Assembly (NCBI RefSeq): GCF_049243985.1
Contig: NC_135375.1
Coordinates: 107,940,533 to 108,004,532, forward strand
DNA: 64,000 nucleotides
Origin: Paroedura picta
Taxonomy: Eukaryota > Chordata > Lepidosauria > Squamata > Gekkonidae
Direction of reading: 5' to 3'
Position numbers and translations under genes: made by a program. The notes beneath the pieces were generated by a model, which was not told the origin of the DNA, searched no databases, and saw only the letters and a list, made by a program, of their open reading frames with translations. Positions 37,927 through 47,049 of this stretch are shown here, piece by piece (within the stretch, counting starts at the first letter, position 1; every line of letters starts with the position of its first letter).

Positions 37927-38129
37927 GATTGCTCGCCCGCACTCCAGACAGAGGCAGGGAAGCAACGGCCAACGTCCTCCCGGGGCGTTTAAACCCCCGC
38001 CCGAGGCTCGCGCGCCTGCCGCCGCCGCGCCCCGCGCCCGAGCCCCGCACGAGGAATGCCGAGCCGGCGCTTCCCCACTCGCCCTCCCCCAGCCAACCAG
38101 CGGCACCGGTAAGTCCCTGCCGCTTCATT
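37927..38129 (-). repeat. Ngaro copy 2 repeat A2
   Basis: Internal 203-bp GC-rich repeat, counterpart of 28016-28218. It abuts B1 through the ATT circle-junction sequence. Confidence 0.91.
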
Positions 38130-38562
38130 GGCTGGTACGAGGCCAGATTTGGTGGAAGGAAGACGCGACTCAGCATTGGCTTAAAAATGGCCACAGCTTT
38201 TAATCAAACAACCTCCCACGGAGGGTTGGCGCTACACCAGGTGAATGAGCCTTACCTAGGCAGTCCGCTGACTGCCCCACCCACACAACCCGATAAGAAG
38301 TCCATCAATGTTCCCCGCTGGGAATACGGACTTCCAATCAGGTTTCTAATCATGGGAGATAACTCATATGGAGGGCCAAAGGGCGCAAACCTCCTTGACT
38401 ACCTCCAGAGTCATCTGGTCAATTAATGAGCCACTCTCGCCGCCCCGCCGGGTCAGCTGGTCACTCATTAGAACCACCTCGTTAAGGAGGTCCCAACCCC
38501 TGAGGGGAGTCCGATCGCATACCGGCTCCCCCAATAGGCTCATTCTCCTGTGTTCCAAACGC
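38130..38562 (-). repeat. Ngaro copy 2 repeat B1
   Basis: Internal 433-bp repeat, counterpart of 28219-28651. It contains the 3' end of the hydrolase frame. Confidence 0.91.
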
Positions 38563-39252
38563 CACTGAACGAAGAATTCGATCCCGCCAACCCTCAACTC
38601 CACATAACCATTCAATAAGAGCCCAACGGATATCATTTAGCCAAATGTCATGCCCCCAATTGGATAGGTGTATTCCATCCGCTCGAAACAACGCTCCGAG
38701 CTGACTATCAATGTCAGGGTGCCTAACAACACGGCTTCCCCAATTAATAACAAAACTACAAATAGAACGATTAATTTTAGCTTTTGCCCTATTAATGATC
38801 GCTGCCTTCTTCATGGAACTCCAGACGCGCCGGCTCAAAAGTTCTGACCATAGCAAAACCGTCTGGGGCATACGTTGCTGCAAAACCTTCAGATCTTCCA
38901 CCATGATGTTAATCAATTGGCGACCAGGAATCTTTGGTATGTCGTTTTCACCCAGCTGAACAATCATTACACTCGGCATCCCCCAACGATAGATAGCTTG
39001 GGATGCAACGTCCAGCAGGTATCTCCATCTCAGGCCCCGATGACCACACCATGTAATGCGAAGGTGGTGATCCAAACCAAGATGACGGCCCCAACCAGAA
39101 TTGACTGCATACCGGCTGGCCCAATAGATGATGCTGTGCCCCAGTACCAACACTGTCCAAATCGAAGGGCATATCCCTGGAACAATGAATAGATTAGTGA
39201 ACCATATCTGGGCGCAGGTACCCTTTATAGGCTGCTGAGCGCCACCGCCCAA
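38482..39252 (-). CDS. Ngaro SGNH/GDSL-type hydrolase, copy 2
   Basis: The 256-residue hydrolase frame of copy 2. Its translation is the same as that of 28571-29341, with GHS, GEND and DGIH motifs at the same residues. It stops inside B1 and overlaps the recombinase frame by 59 bp. Confidence 0.85.
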   Translation of the reverse strand: MGGGAQQPIKGTCAQIWFTNLFIVPGICPSIWTVLVLGHSIIYWASRYAVNSGWGRHLGLDHHLRITWCGHRGLRWRYLLDVASQAIYRWGMPSVMIVQLGENDIPKIPGRQLINIMVEDLKVLQQRMPQTVLLWSELLSRRVWSSMKKAAIINRAKAKINRSICSFVINWGSRVVRHPDIDSQLGALFRADGIHLSNWGHDIWLNDIRWALIEWLCGVEGWRDRILRSVAFGTQENEPIGGAGMRSDSPQGLGPP

Positions 39253-40108
39253 GTTTCATGATCTGTTTTGTGGAAGCCCCATCTTGCAAAGCCTGCGTAG
39301 CGGCCCCAATCCTAAAAGAATGTGAACCAAATTGTCCAGCAGGCAATCCTAGCTCATTCAGACAAAGCCTGAGAACTGCCATAAACTGAAATCGGGAAAA
39401 GTACGACCCATCCCGATGTATCAATAACGGCCCAACAATATCTGGGCGAACTTTCAAAAACTTAGATACCCATCGTACCGGACAAACAGGTAAGTCGTGC
39501 TTTCGGATGTGAACTGAAATACCCTTGCCCAATTGATCTGTTTTCGATTTCTGGAGCCAAATCAACAGACCATCCCCATGAAGTGTTACATCATGTAAGG
39601 CAACTGTAGCTGCCCCTGCCCTAGTACGAGCCGGGGACAGCAGCTCCCCACTTCGAAATGCTCCGTAAAAGGCCAACGTGAAGGCCGCCCCTGTAAGGTA
39701 GACCTCATACTTATTTAAACAGATGTGGTGCAACTTCTGCAGCAACCTCTGTAAAATATTCTTTGTAATCGGGCGCCTAGCATCTGGGATCCCAGGGGCT
39801 TGACGTCTCCAACCGTTAATGGCCCTTCTTGCCAAAAACGATGATCCCGGATCCCAACCCTTAAACAGTTTGCTATAGAAAGAGAGTCCCGCTAATTGGA
39901 CTCTAATAGTTCTATGTGATGCCCCACGCTCCCACAGATGTGCCATGTAGCTCAGCAATAAACTTTCCTTCATAGGCCAGTCCCCCCGGCAGCCTAGTGT
40001 TCTGCAAAATAGAAGGAAGTTTTTGGCAGCTCCCAAGTACGATCGACGTGTAGATGGTGCCACAGAGCCTAGCACGGCCTGTAAAATCATTCTCGGCCAA
40101 GTGCCCAC
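39194..40108 (-). CDS. Ngaro tyrosine recombinase (YR), copy 2
   Basis: The 304-residue recombinase frame of copy 2, with the same translation as 29283-30197. The Arg, Lys, H-x-x-R, Trp and Tyr catalytic set is present. Confidence 0.93.
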   Translation of the reverse strand: MGTWPRMILQAVLGSVAPSTRRSYLGAAKNFLLFCRTLGCRGDWPMKESLLLSYMAHLWERGASHRTIRVQLAGLSFYSKLFKGWDPGSSFLARRAINGWRRQAPGIPDARRPITKNILQRLLQKLHHICLNKYEVYLTGAAFTLAFYGAFRSGELLSPARTRAGAATVALHDVTLHGDGLLIWLQKSKTDQLGKGISVHIRKHDLPVCPVRWVSKFLKVRPDIVGPLLIHRDGSYFSRFQFMAVLRLCLNELGLPAGQFGSHSFRIGAATQALQDGASTKQIMKLGRWRSAAYKGYLRPDMVH

Positions 40109-42009
40109 AGCTCCTCTGGAAAGACGTCTGGGGCTGCGTTCGCACCCGGGGCCAACTGACGGAACCTCTCGTCCTGCAAACGAGAGAGGGCGTCGGCTAT
40201 TTCGTTGTGGACCCCGGATACGTGGCTGGCCACAAACGTAACGTTAAACCTCAAACAAGTCAAGACAAGTCTGCGGAGCAACCTCATAACTCGCATTGAC
40301 TTTGAACTTTGTCTGTTCACTATATGAACCACAGCCTGATTGTCACACCAGAACTTTACCCGTTTGTTAGCAAACAATGAACCCCACAACTCCACGGCAA
40401 CCAAAATTGGGAAAGTTTCTAAAAAGGTAAGGTCCCTACGCACTGCTGCATCCCAGCAATCAGGCCAACGTCTTGAACACCATCGGTTTTCATAAAATAC
40501 CCCGAATCCTAGGCTCCCCGCAGCATCCGAGTAAATTTGTAAACTATCCTTAACTGATAAAGGAGATTGCCATATGGCAACCCCATTGAACGTTTCCAAA
40601 AATTCCCTCCAAACTGTCAAATCTTCTTTTATGTGACGGGTCACCCTTATGTGGTGATGCGCTTGCTTCACTCCAGCAGTGGAATGCGCTAATCGCGCAC
40701 AAAATGCCCTGCCTGGTGTTATCACCTTACATGCAAAGTTGAGATGTCCAACCAAGCTTTGCATTTCCTTAAGGGTACATTTCTTCCTCCCACACATTTC
40801 TCCCAACAGCCTTCTTACTTTTATTATTTTATCCTGGGGAAGCCTGGAGGTACCTTCAATGGAATCAAGTTCGATCCCCAAATATGAAAGGCAAGCTACC
40901 GGTCCCTCTGTTTTTTCAGCCGCCAATGGAACACCAAGCTCTGCCGCCAAGTCCTGAAACGTGGCTAGCCGCTGTGCACATGCCATTGAACCTCGGGGCC
41001 CCACAAAAAGAAAGTCATCCAAATAATGAGTGACCTCATCAAACTGCCCCTTAGCCTTTACCGCCCATTCTAAGAATGTGCTGAACGACTCGAAGGCTGC
41101 GCAAGCCACAGCACAGCCCATTGGCATTGCCTTATCCACGTACCAGCTACCTTGGAATTGCATACCTAATAGGTTAAAATCTGTCGGGTGCACTGGTAAC
41201 AGCCGAAATGCCGATTGAATATCGCATTTGGCAATTAACGCACCAGGCCCGTTGGCCTTAACCAGAGCTACTGCCTGATCAAAAGGCGCATATCGCACAG
41301 AACATAATTCGTGTGGTATTCCATCATTAACTGAAGACCCCCGTGGATAAGACAAATGGTGGATAAGTCTAAACTCCCCTGCTGCCTTCTTAGGCACAAC
41401 CCCCAACGGAGATACCCGTAAATGAGGGATCGGTGGGGCATCAAATGGACCTGCAATACGCCCTTCCCTGCACTCTTTCTCAAGCTTTTTAGCTACCACC
41501 TCAGGCATTGTCTTAGCTGATTTTAAGTTTTCAGACCACGAAGCCTCCCGTACCCCGACATAAGGAATCCTAAAGCCTTCCCGGAAACCTTCTGCAAGGT
41601 ATTCTGCTGCCCTTCTATTAGGGTATCTGTGTAACCAAGCCAACAAGTGTGACACACTTACCGGAGTGGGGGCTTTGGATAACAGCACCTCAGGAATGGA
41701 CTTAAGTGGTTTTGGCAGCACAGCAGGTATGGACCTAAGTAGTTTTGGCAGCATTTGAAGATCCAGCAGTGCCCGACCCCCCTTCTTTTTTACTGAGAGG
41801 CCGGGCCCCTCGAAAGGGCATTGATGAACCACCTTTAGCACATGCTGGAAGAGCATGACCCCCTCCACATGCTTCACATCTATGATCGAAACGGCAACGC
41901 CGCCGCCTGCATCCTTTATTATTAAAATCCCAACATGTGAGACCAAAAGAACGCTTTCCTGGCCCACCCTGTTGGCTGCGTTCCCTGGGACGCCTGGCTC
42001 CTGACCCAA
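40087..42009 (-). CDS. Ngaro reverse transcriptase-RNase H, copy 2
   Basis: The 640-codon frame of copy 2, equal to that of copy 1 except for one residue (Ala where copy 1 has Val, about residue 441, in the linker between RT and RNase H). The YLDD box and the RNase H acidic residues are present. This is the only protein-level difference I noticed between the two elements. Confidence 0.93.
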   Translation of the reverse strand: MGQEPGVPGNAANRVGQESVLLVSHVGILIIKDAGGGVAVSIIDVKHVEGVMLFQHVLKVVHQCPFEGPGLSVKKKGGRALLDLQMLPKLLRSIPAVLPKPLKSIPEVLLSKAPTPVSVSHLLAWLHRYPNRRAAEYLAEGFREGFRIPYVGVREASWSENLKSAKTMPEVVAKKLEKECREGRIAGPFDAPPIPHLRVSPLGVVPKKAAGEFRLIHHLSYPRGSSVNDGIPHELCSVRYAPFDQAVALVKANGPGALIAKCDIQSAFRLLPVHPTDFNLLGMQFQGSWYVDKAMPMGCAVACAAFESFSTFLEWAVKAKGQFDEVTHYLDDFLFVGPRGSMACAQRLATFQDLAAELGVPLAAEKTEGPVACLSYLGIELDSIEGTSRLPQDKIIKVRRLLGEMCGRKKCTLKEMQSLVGHLNFACKVITPGRAFCARLAHSTAGVKQAHHHIRVTRHIKEDLTVWREFLETFNGVAIWQSPLSVKDSLQIYSDAAGSLGFGVFYENRWCSRRWPDCWDAAVRRDLTFLETFPILVAVELWGSLFANKRVKFWCDNQAVVHIVNRQSSKSMRVMRLLRRLVLTCLRFNVTFVASHVSGVHNEIADALSRLQDERFRQLAPGANAAPDVFPEELWALGRE

Positions 42010-43519
42010 TTGTGACCATCCATGTGTCTAGGTGCTTTAAGTCCCACCGTGCATCCGGATTCTGTGAAGCTAACTCCCGGAATGCACGGTCATACTCAAT
42101 TGCCCCTTCATCCCCTGCTATGTCCCGAGCCTCCAATATATGCGCAAAGTAGCGGCCCAAATGCCACCCTCGCTCGGGATAAGATCCACTGACTAGGATC
42201 AGATATTCAGCAAAACCCTTAAGCCAGTTATCAAAGGACCTTTCAACGAAAGGAGCATCCTTCCGCCGTTTCCGGTCTTTTTTGCTACCGGTGTCCCCGA
42301 TCTTTTCTTGACTTTTTAGGAGAGAAAAGAAATCAACAAAATAACCCTCCAGAGCCCGCTCACGGATCTTAGTCCGCAAGTGAACACTTGGAGGCGCATC
42401 AGCCGTCTTGTATTTAACGGGAGGGGCCCTATCCTTTTCCGGCACTCCAGCTTCATCTAACAGCCGTTTTGTGTTTGTCCTACGAAGATCCATCCATTTC
42501 GGTATTCCGGGCACAAAAGCCCCTTCAATCCAAAACCAGCCCTCCCGCCTGATTTCCGTCCCGTCATCCCACTCGGAGGACTCACCCGACGACGGACTGC
42601 TGCGCAAAGACCGCCGTCGTTTGTGCCCTTTAGATTTTGAATTCCTCCCATGTTTTGTTCCAACTTGTCCTGCATGTCGCACTCCTTCTTTAGAAGTATG
42701 GCTCGTCCCCTCTCCTGAAGTACTGGATGGGCTGCCTTGAGCCCGACCCTTCCCTTTGACTTTTGCCCTAGACATGTGCTCCACGGCCCTAGCATAGCCT
42801 CTCCAGTAAGTACCGGATGATTTGTCTCTTAGCACCTGTTTACTAGCCTGTGAATCCCCTTCCTCCGATGAAGCGGATGTGCTCTCACTTTTGCCACCAG
42901 AACTACTAAAAGAACCCTCACTAGAACTTGTTAACTCTTGAACTTCCTTGCTTTTCCTGATCCTGGCACTCCTGGAACCATGTCTGCGATTGGCATTCGC
43001 CTTCTTATTTCTTCCTCTTCCCCGAGTTTGCCGCACTGGGGACTCACTATTAGAAGAATTTGACATTGCAGGACTACCCCATTTTGAGGCTACTCTGGAC
43101 TCAGACCGCTCCTGTTGTTGAGCCCCTGCCTGTTTCTTATGCACCACTGCCTGTTTTTTATTTACCACTGGTCTAACCCCAGAATTGCTACTGCGCCTAT
43201 CACGTGGTCTGACCTGCCTAACTTCCCCCTCCTGGCCTGAAGAAGGCTCAACTACTTTGACAGGGCGCTTCTTGCCAACCGCCGCACTTGCCCTTCTGCG
43301 TGGTGAGCGAGCTGGTGACCGTCCTTGACATGCCACCCCCTGCCCTGCCCGTGGAGTTGGCAAGGCAGAAGCCCATGCCTCACGGGCTCTAGATGCGCTG
43401 CTGCGCCGTAGTGGCCCGCCATGCTCCTGGGCAGGGTCCGCGCAATCCATCCCTGCACTCTGCCTTGAGCCCTGTCTCCCTCCAGCCTGTCTGGCCCGGG
43501 TAGCTCTCCTTGCTGGCAT
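41735..43519 (-). CDS. Ngaro gag-like protein (ORF1), copy 2
   Basis: The 594-residue gag-like frame of copy 2, with the same translation as 31824-33608: basic low-complexity N-terminal half and the CCCH plus CCHC zinc-binding region near the C-terminus. Confidence 0.85.
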   Translation of the reverse strand: MPARRATRARQAGGRQGSRQSAGMDCADPAQEHGGPLRRSSASRAREAWASALPTPRAGQGVACQGRSPARSPRRRASAAVGKKRPVKVVEPSSGQEGEVRQVRPRDRRSSNSGVRPVVNKKQAVVHKKQAGAQQQERSESRVASKWGSPAMSNSSNSESPVRQTRGRGRNKKANANRRHGSRSARIRKSKEVQELTSSSEGSFSSSGGKSESTSASSEEGDSQASKQVLRDKSSGTYWRGYARAVEHMSRAKVKGKGRAQGSPSSTSGEGTSHTSKEGVRHAGQVGTKHGRNSKSKGHKRRRSLRSSPSSGESSEWDDGTEIRREGWFWIEGAFVPGIPKWMDLRRTNTKRLLDEAGVPEKDRAPPVKYKTADAPPSVHLRTKIRERALEGYFVDFFSLLKSQEKIGDTGSKKDRKRRKDAPFVERSFDNWLKGFAEYLILVSGSYPERGWHLGRYFAHILEARDIAGDEGAIEYDRAFRELASQNPDARWDLKHLDTWMVTIGSGARRPRERSQQGGPGKRSFGLTCWDFNNKGCRRRRCRFDHRCEACGGGHALPACAKGGSSMPFRGARPLSKKEGGSGTAGSSNAAKTT

Positions 43520-43554
43520 CTTTGAAATCTGCTGTTCAAATAGCCACCCTTGAT

Positions 43555-43956
43555 ACTTTGTTTCTTCCCTTTTCTACTTTGTTTCTTTCCAGTGAGAAAC
43601 CTCCCAGCCAAGCCTGCCGATTTCAAAGTGGCCCCTTTTTTACTTTGTTTCTTACCCCCTCTAAGAGAGAAGAAACTCAAGAGCGAAACCTCCCAGCCAA
43701 GCCTGCCGGTTTTAAAACGGCCCCTTTTTTACTTTGCTTCTTACCCCCTCCAAGGAGGAAGAAACTCAAGAGCGAAACCTCCGAGCCAAGCCTGCCGGTT
43801 TTAAAACGGCCCCTTTTTTACTTTGCTTCTTACCCCCTCCAAGGAGGAAGAAACTCAAGAGCGAAACCTCCCAGCCAAGCCTGCCGGTTTTAAAACGGCC
43901 CCTTTTTTACTTTGTTTCTTACCCCCTCCAAGGGGGAAGAAACTCAAGAGCCAACC
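43555..43956 (-). repeat. 89-bp tandem repeat in Ngaro leader, copy 2
   Basis: Counterpart of 33644-34045, with full units starting at 43642, 43731 and 43820 and a partial unit at 43909. The repeat number is the same as in copy 1, which is further evidence of very recent duplication, since such arrays change length readily. Confidence 0.88.
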
Positions 43957-44078
43957 TGCTGAGCTTGGATTCGCGTGTGTGTGTGTGTTTTTTAAATCAC
44001 TCGCGAAGCCACTCCGCTCACCGGTACCTCTTTTTTTTTTTTTTTTAAGTTAAATTGCCGCCGGGGCCAAGGCAAGCC

Positions 44079-44281
44079 GATTGCTCGCCCGCACTCCAGA
44101 CAGAGGCAGGGAAGCAACGGCCAACGTCCTCCCGGGGCGTTTAAACCCCCGCCCGAGGCTCGCGCGCCTGCCGCCGCCGCGCCCCGCGCCCGAGCCCCGC
44201 ACGAGGAATGCCGAGCCGGCGCTTCCCCACTCGCCCTCCCCCAGCCAACCAGCGGCACCGGTAAGTCCCTGCCGCTTCATT
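44079..44281 (-). repeat. Ngaro copy 2 repeat A1
   Basis: 5' terminal 203-bp GC-rich repeat, counterpart of 34168-34370, ending at the same ATT against satellite ctggttggg. Confidence 0.91.
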
Positions 44282-44351
44282 CTGGTTGGGCGTTGTATTG
44301 GTTTTTCGGAAGTGTTAGACCTGTAAGAGAAAAATTTAAATGGTTGGGATA

Positions 44352-46698
44352 GGCCATGGGATGTAGAAATATTTTTTTCACATTTTATTTCCTTGTAAAA
44401 ATAGGTAAATCAATAGCGGTTTTCGTACGCATAAGTACCAAGTGAACGGTTCGTTTAGCTTTATATATTGTTCCGGGTGGGCGTTGTATTGGTTTTTCTG
44501 AAGTGTTAGACCTCTAAGAGAAAAATTTAAACGGTTGGGAAAGGCCATGGGATGTAGAAATATTTTTTTCACATTTTATTTCCTTGTAAAAACAGGTAAA
44601 TCTATAGGGATTTTCGTACGGATAAGTGCCCAATGAACGGTTCGTTTAGCTTTATATATTGTTCCGGTTGGGCGTTGTATTGGTTTTTTGGAAGTGTTAG
44701 ACCTGTAAGAGAAAAATTTAAATGGTTGGGAAAGGCCATGGGATGTAGAAATATTTTTTTCACATTTTACTTCCTTGTAAAAAAAGGTAAATCAATAGGG
44801 ATTTTCGTACGGATAAGTACCCAGTGAACGGTTCGTTTAGCTTTATATATTGTTCCGGGTGGGCGTTGTATTGGTTTTTCGGAAGTGTTAGACCTGTAAG
44901 AGAAAAATTTAAATGGTTGGGAAAGGCCATGGGATGTAGAAATATCTTTTTCACATTTTACTTCCTTGTAAAAACAAGTAAATCAATAGGGATTTTCGTA
45001 CGGAAAAGTACCCAGTGAACGGTTCGTTTAGCTTTATATATTGTTACGGGTGGGCGTTGTATTGGTTTTTCAGAAGTGTTAGACCTGTAAGAGAAAAATT
45101 TAAATGGTTGGGATAGGCCATGGGATGTTGAAATATTTTTTTCACATTTTATTCCCTTGTTAGAACAGGTAAATCAATAGCGATTTTCGTACGCATAAGT
45201 ACCCAGTGAACGGTTCGTTTAGCTTTATATATTGTTCCGGGTGGCCGTTGTATTGGTTTTTCGGAAGTGTTAGACCTGTAAGAGAAAAGTTTAAATGGTT
45301 GGGATAGGCCATGGGATGTTGAAATATTTTTTTCACATTTTATTCCCTTGTTAGAACAGGTATATCAATAGCGATTTTCGTACGCATATGTACCCAGTGA
45401 ACGGTTCATTTAGCTTTATATATTGTTCCGGGTGGGCGTTGTATTGGTTTTTCGGAAGTGTTAGACCTGTAAGAGAAAAATTTAAATGGTTGGGAAAGGC
45501 CATGGGATGTAGAAATATTTTTTTCACATTTTATTTCCTTGTAAAAACAGGTAAATCAATAGGGATTTTCGTACGGATAAGGACCCAGTGAAAGGTTCGT
45601 TTAGCTTTATATATTGTTACGGGTGGGTGTTGTATTGGTTTTTCAGAAGTGTTAGACCTGTAAGAGAAAAATTTAAATGGTTGGGAAAGGCCATGGGATG
45701 TAGAAATATTTTTTTCACATTTTATTTCCTTGTAAAAATAGGTAAATCAATAGCGGTTTTCGTACGCATAAGTACCAAGTGAACGGTTCGTTTAGCTTTA
45801 TATATTGTTCCGGGTGGGCGTTGTATTGGTTTTTCTGAAGTGTTAGACCTCTAAGAGAAAAATTTAAACGGTTGGGAAAGGCCATGGGATGTAGAAATAT
45901 TTTTTTCACATTTTATTTCCTTGTAAAAACAGGTAAATCTATAGGGATTTTCGTACGGATAAGTGCCCAATGAACGGTTCGTTTAGCTTTATATATTGTT
46001 CCGGTTGGGCGTTGTATTGGTTTTTTGGAAGTGTTAGACCTGTAAGAGAAAAATTTAAATGGTTGGGAAAGGCCATGGGATGTAGAAATATTTTTTTCAC
46101 ATTTTACTTCCTTGTAAAAAAAGGTAAATCAATAGGGATTTTCGTACGGATAAGTACCCAGTGAACGGTTCGTTTAGCTTTATATATTGTTCCGGGTGGG
46201 CGTTGTATTGGTTTTTCGGAAGTGTTAGACCTGTAAGAGAAAAATTTAAATGGTTGGGAAAGGCCATGGGATGTAGAAATATTTTTTTCACATTTTACTT
46301 CCTTGTAAAAACAAGTAAATCAATAGGGATTTTCGTACGGAAAAGTACCCAGTGAACGGTTCGTTTAGCTTTATATATTGTTACGGGTGGGCGTTGTATT
46401 GGTTTTTCAGAAGTGTTAGACCTGTAAGAGAAAAATTTAAATGGTTGGGATAGGCCATGGGATGTTGAAATATTTTTTTCACATTTTATTCCCTTGTTAG
46501 AACAGGTAAATCAATAGCGATTTTCGTACGCATAAGTACCCAGTGAACGGTTCGTTTAGCTTTATATATTGTTCCGGGTGGCCGTTGTATTGGTTTTTCG
46601 GAAGTGTTAGACCTGTAAGAGAAAAGTTTAAATGGTTGGGATAGGCCATGGGATGTTGAAATATTTTTTTCACATTTTATTCCCTTGTTAGAACAGGT
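44352..46698 (+). repeat. 7-monomer (1,337-bp) spaced satellite repeat
   Basis: About 1.0 kb from 44352 to 45360 recurs at 45689-46698 with a constant shift of 1,337 bp = 7 x 191. Shared private variants include gtaaaaataggtaaatc with atagcggttttcg, tttctgaagtg with gacctctaag, and the aaacggttgggaaagg form. The two stretches are separated by about 330 bp of other monomer types. Confidence 0.85.
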
Positions 46699-46733
46699 AA
46701 ATCAATAGCGATTTTCGTACGCATAAGTACCCA

Positions 46734-46821
46734 GTGAACGGTTCGTTTAGCTTTATATATTGTTCCGGGTGGCCGTTGTATTGGTTTTTCGGAAGTGTTA
46801 GACCTGTAAGATAAGTACCCA
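46734..46821 (+). repeat. Truncated 88-bp satellite monomer
   Basis: The monomer runs normally to gacctgtaag and then jumps directly to ataagtacccagtg, losing 103 bp of the unit. The phase of the following monomers is therefore shifted relative to the 191-bp grid upstream. The short ga match at the break suggests a simple deletion. Confidence 0.9.
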
Positions 46822-47049
46822 GTGAACGGTTCGTTTAGCTTTATATATTGTTCCGGGTGGGCGTTGTATTGGTTTTTCGGAAGTGTTAGACCTGTAAGAG
46901 AAAAATTTAAATGGTTGGGAAAGGCCATGGGATGTAGAAATATTTTTTTCACATTTTACTTCCTTGTAAAAACAAGTAAATCAATAGGGATTTTCGTACG
47001 GATAAGTACCCAGTGAACGGTTCGTTTAGCTTAATATATTGTTACGGGT

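Larger units (their letters stand above)
37427..44281 (-). mobile_element. Ngaro-type YR retrotransposon, copy 2 (segmental duplicate), looks whole
   Basis: Same 6,855-bp element with the same internal layout and the same satellite base at each edge (tatatattatt on the left, ctggttggg on the right). Identical insertion point, identical flanking monomers and equal length show that it was duplicated together with its surroundings and did not insert independently. Parts in plus coordinates: B2 37427-37859, spacer 37860-37926, A2 37927-38129, B1 38130-38562, A1 44079-44281. Confidence 0.93.
34600..44510 (+). repeat. 9,911-bp segmental duplication, copy 2 (satellite + Ngaro)
   Basis: Second copy, every landmark shifted by exactly 9,911 bp (24811 to 34722, 27516 to 37427, 33608 to 43519). 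It ends near 44510, where the original right flank of the element continues with cctctaagag instead of the junction sequence. I noticed one coding difference between the two Ngaro copies (a Val/Ala alternative in the RT/RNase H frame), so divergence is extremely low. Confidence 0.93.

Noticed and set aside
37427-44281. Second independent Ngaro insertion at the same target.
   Set aside because: The same insertion base, equal length and identical flanking monomers over at least 2.8 kb on the left are explained by segmental duplication; an independent insertion would not copy the flanks.
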